From Bacteroidales bacterium (lineage in GTDB: Bacteria > Bacteroidota > Bacteroidia > Bacteroidales > F082), in contig JADYZK010000061.1 of the NCBI GenBank assembly GCA_020853175.1, forward strand, positions 1 to 7,414: DNA of 7,414 bases. Reading direction: 5' to 3'. Positions within the stretch are counted from its first letter, which is position 1. Every line of letters starts with the position of its first letter. A program made the translations under genes and the position numbers. Positions 6,891-7,414 of this stretch are shown here, one piece after another. Under the pieces are notes generated by a model. It did not search any database, was not told the origin of the DNA, and saw nothing but the letters and a program-made list of their open reading frames with translations.

Positions 6891-7414
6891 ATGAAAAGTT
6901 TTTTTAAGGAAATAAATTTCACCCTCATTGCCCGTATCCTTGGCTTTTTGTTGATCATTGAAAGTGTTTTTATGCTGACGGCATTGCCCATTGGTTGGCA
7001 TTTTCATGGAAACCAAAACCATTCGATGGTGGTGGCTACCTTGGTAACTTTTATCAGCGGATTGCTAATGTTTCTTTTTAATCGTAAGTCAACCAATGTA
7101 TTAGGAAAGCGCGAAGGCTATATCATTGTAACCCTCACTTGGTTGATTACTTCTTTTTTTGGTGCTTTGCCTTTTTATCTTGGCGGCGCTATCCCCTCAT
7201 TCACCGACGCGTTTTTCGAAACCATGTCGGGTTTTACCACCACCGGTAGCAGCATTTTAATTGATATCGAATCCATGTCAAAAGACCTGTTGTATTGGCG
7301 GAGTTTGACGCATTGGATGGGAGGCATGGGGATCATTGTTTTGTCGGTAGCCATTCTTCCTATTTTGGGTATTGGCGGGATGCAATTGTTCATGGCCGAA
7401 ATGCCTGGCGTTAC
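6891..7414 (+). CDS. trkH: TrkH, potassium-transporting membrane subunit (N-terminal 174 codons, cut by the right window edge)
   Basis: The frame is open from ATG at 6891 to the window end. An in-frame TGA at 6876-6878 excludes an earlier start. The protein is an integral inner-membrane member of the SKT (Trk/Ktr/HKT) family, which moves K+ through a pore built from four M1-P-M2 repeats. Hydrophobic helices are visible at about residues 10-32, 46-63 and 77-97. They are followed by the first pore loop, with the selectivity-filter sequence TTTGSS (116-121, filter glycine G119), and then the family hallmark HWMGGMGIIVLSVAILP (141-157). Glycine in the first filter is the state expected for potassium selectivity, but the other three filters are outside the window. 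It lies 21 nt after trkA, whose product regulates it, with no Shine-Dalgarno sequence. The N-terminus is complete and has no frameshift. Confidence 0.95.
   Translation, partial: MKSFFKEINFTLIARILGFLLIIESVFMLTALPIGWHFHGNQNHSMVVATLVTFISGLLMFLFNRKSTNVLGKREGYIIVTLTWLITSFFGALPFYLGGAIPSFTDAFFETMSGFTTTGSSILIDIESMSKDLLYWRSLTHWMGGMGIIVLSVAILPILGIGGMQLFMAEMPGV

Overview
The window looks like ordinary chromosomal DNA from a member of the Bacteroidota. Four things suggest this. None of the gene starts has a clear Shine-Dalgarno sequence; they are preceded by A/T-rich leaders. A TAnnTTTG-type -7 element, the Bacteroidota promoter signature, sits just before the aminotransferase gene. The DNA polymerase I N-terminus matches the Bacteroidota form as I remember it. 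The left edge carries the start of a large secreted Asp-box/BNR-type protein of a kind common in this phylum and usually exported by the type IX secretion system. I cannot place it below phylum level.

Layout. The left part is transcribed leftward. DNA polymerase I (polA, complete, 934 aa) is followed 55 nt later by the N-terminal 135 codons of the BNR/Asp-box-like exported protein, which runs off the left edge. A divergent intergenic region of 297 nt (3268-3564) separates polA from a rightward cluster: a YbdL-like methionine/glutamine aminotransferase, a YafV-like omega-amidase overlapping it by 13 nt, trkA after a 9-nt gap, and trkH after a 21-nt gap. trkH is cut by the right edge.

How the genes work together. 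The aminotransferase and omega-amidase form a recognised metabolic pair, the glutaminase II route. The transaminase makes an amino acid, typically methionine from its 2-oxo acid, with glutamine as amino donor. The amidase hydrolyses the resulting 2-oxoglutaramate to 2-oxoglutarate and ammonia, which makes the exchange irreversible. TrkA and TrkH are the cytoplasmic nucleotide-binding regulator and the membrane subunit of a Trk-type potassium uptake system. The tight packing suggests that all four genes are cotranscribed, although the two halves have no obvious biochemical link.

I found no mobile element, CRISPR array, tRNA, rRNA or recognisable riboswitch, and no convincing sign of an undescribed system. 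The parts most worth a second look are the divergent regulatory region, which has two similar short inverted repeats, one overlapping the putative promoter, and the atypical N-terminus of the exported protein.
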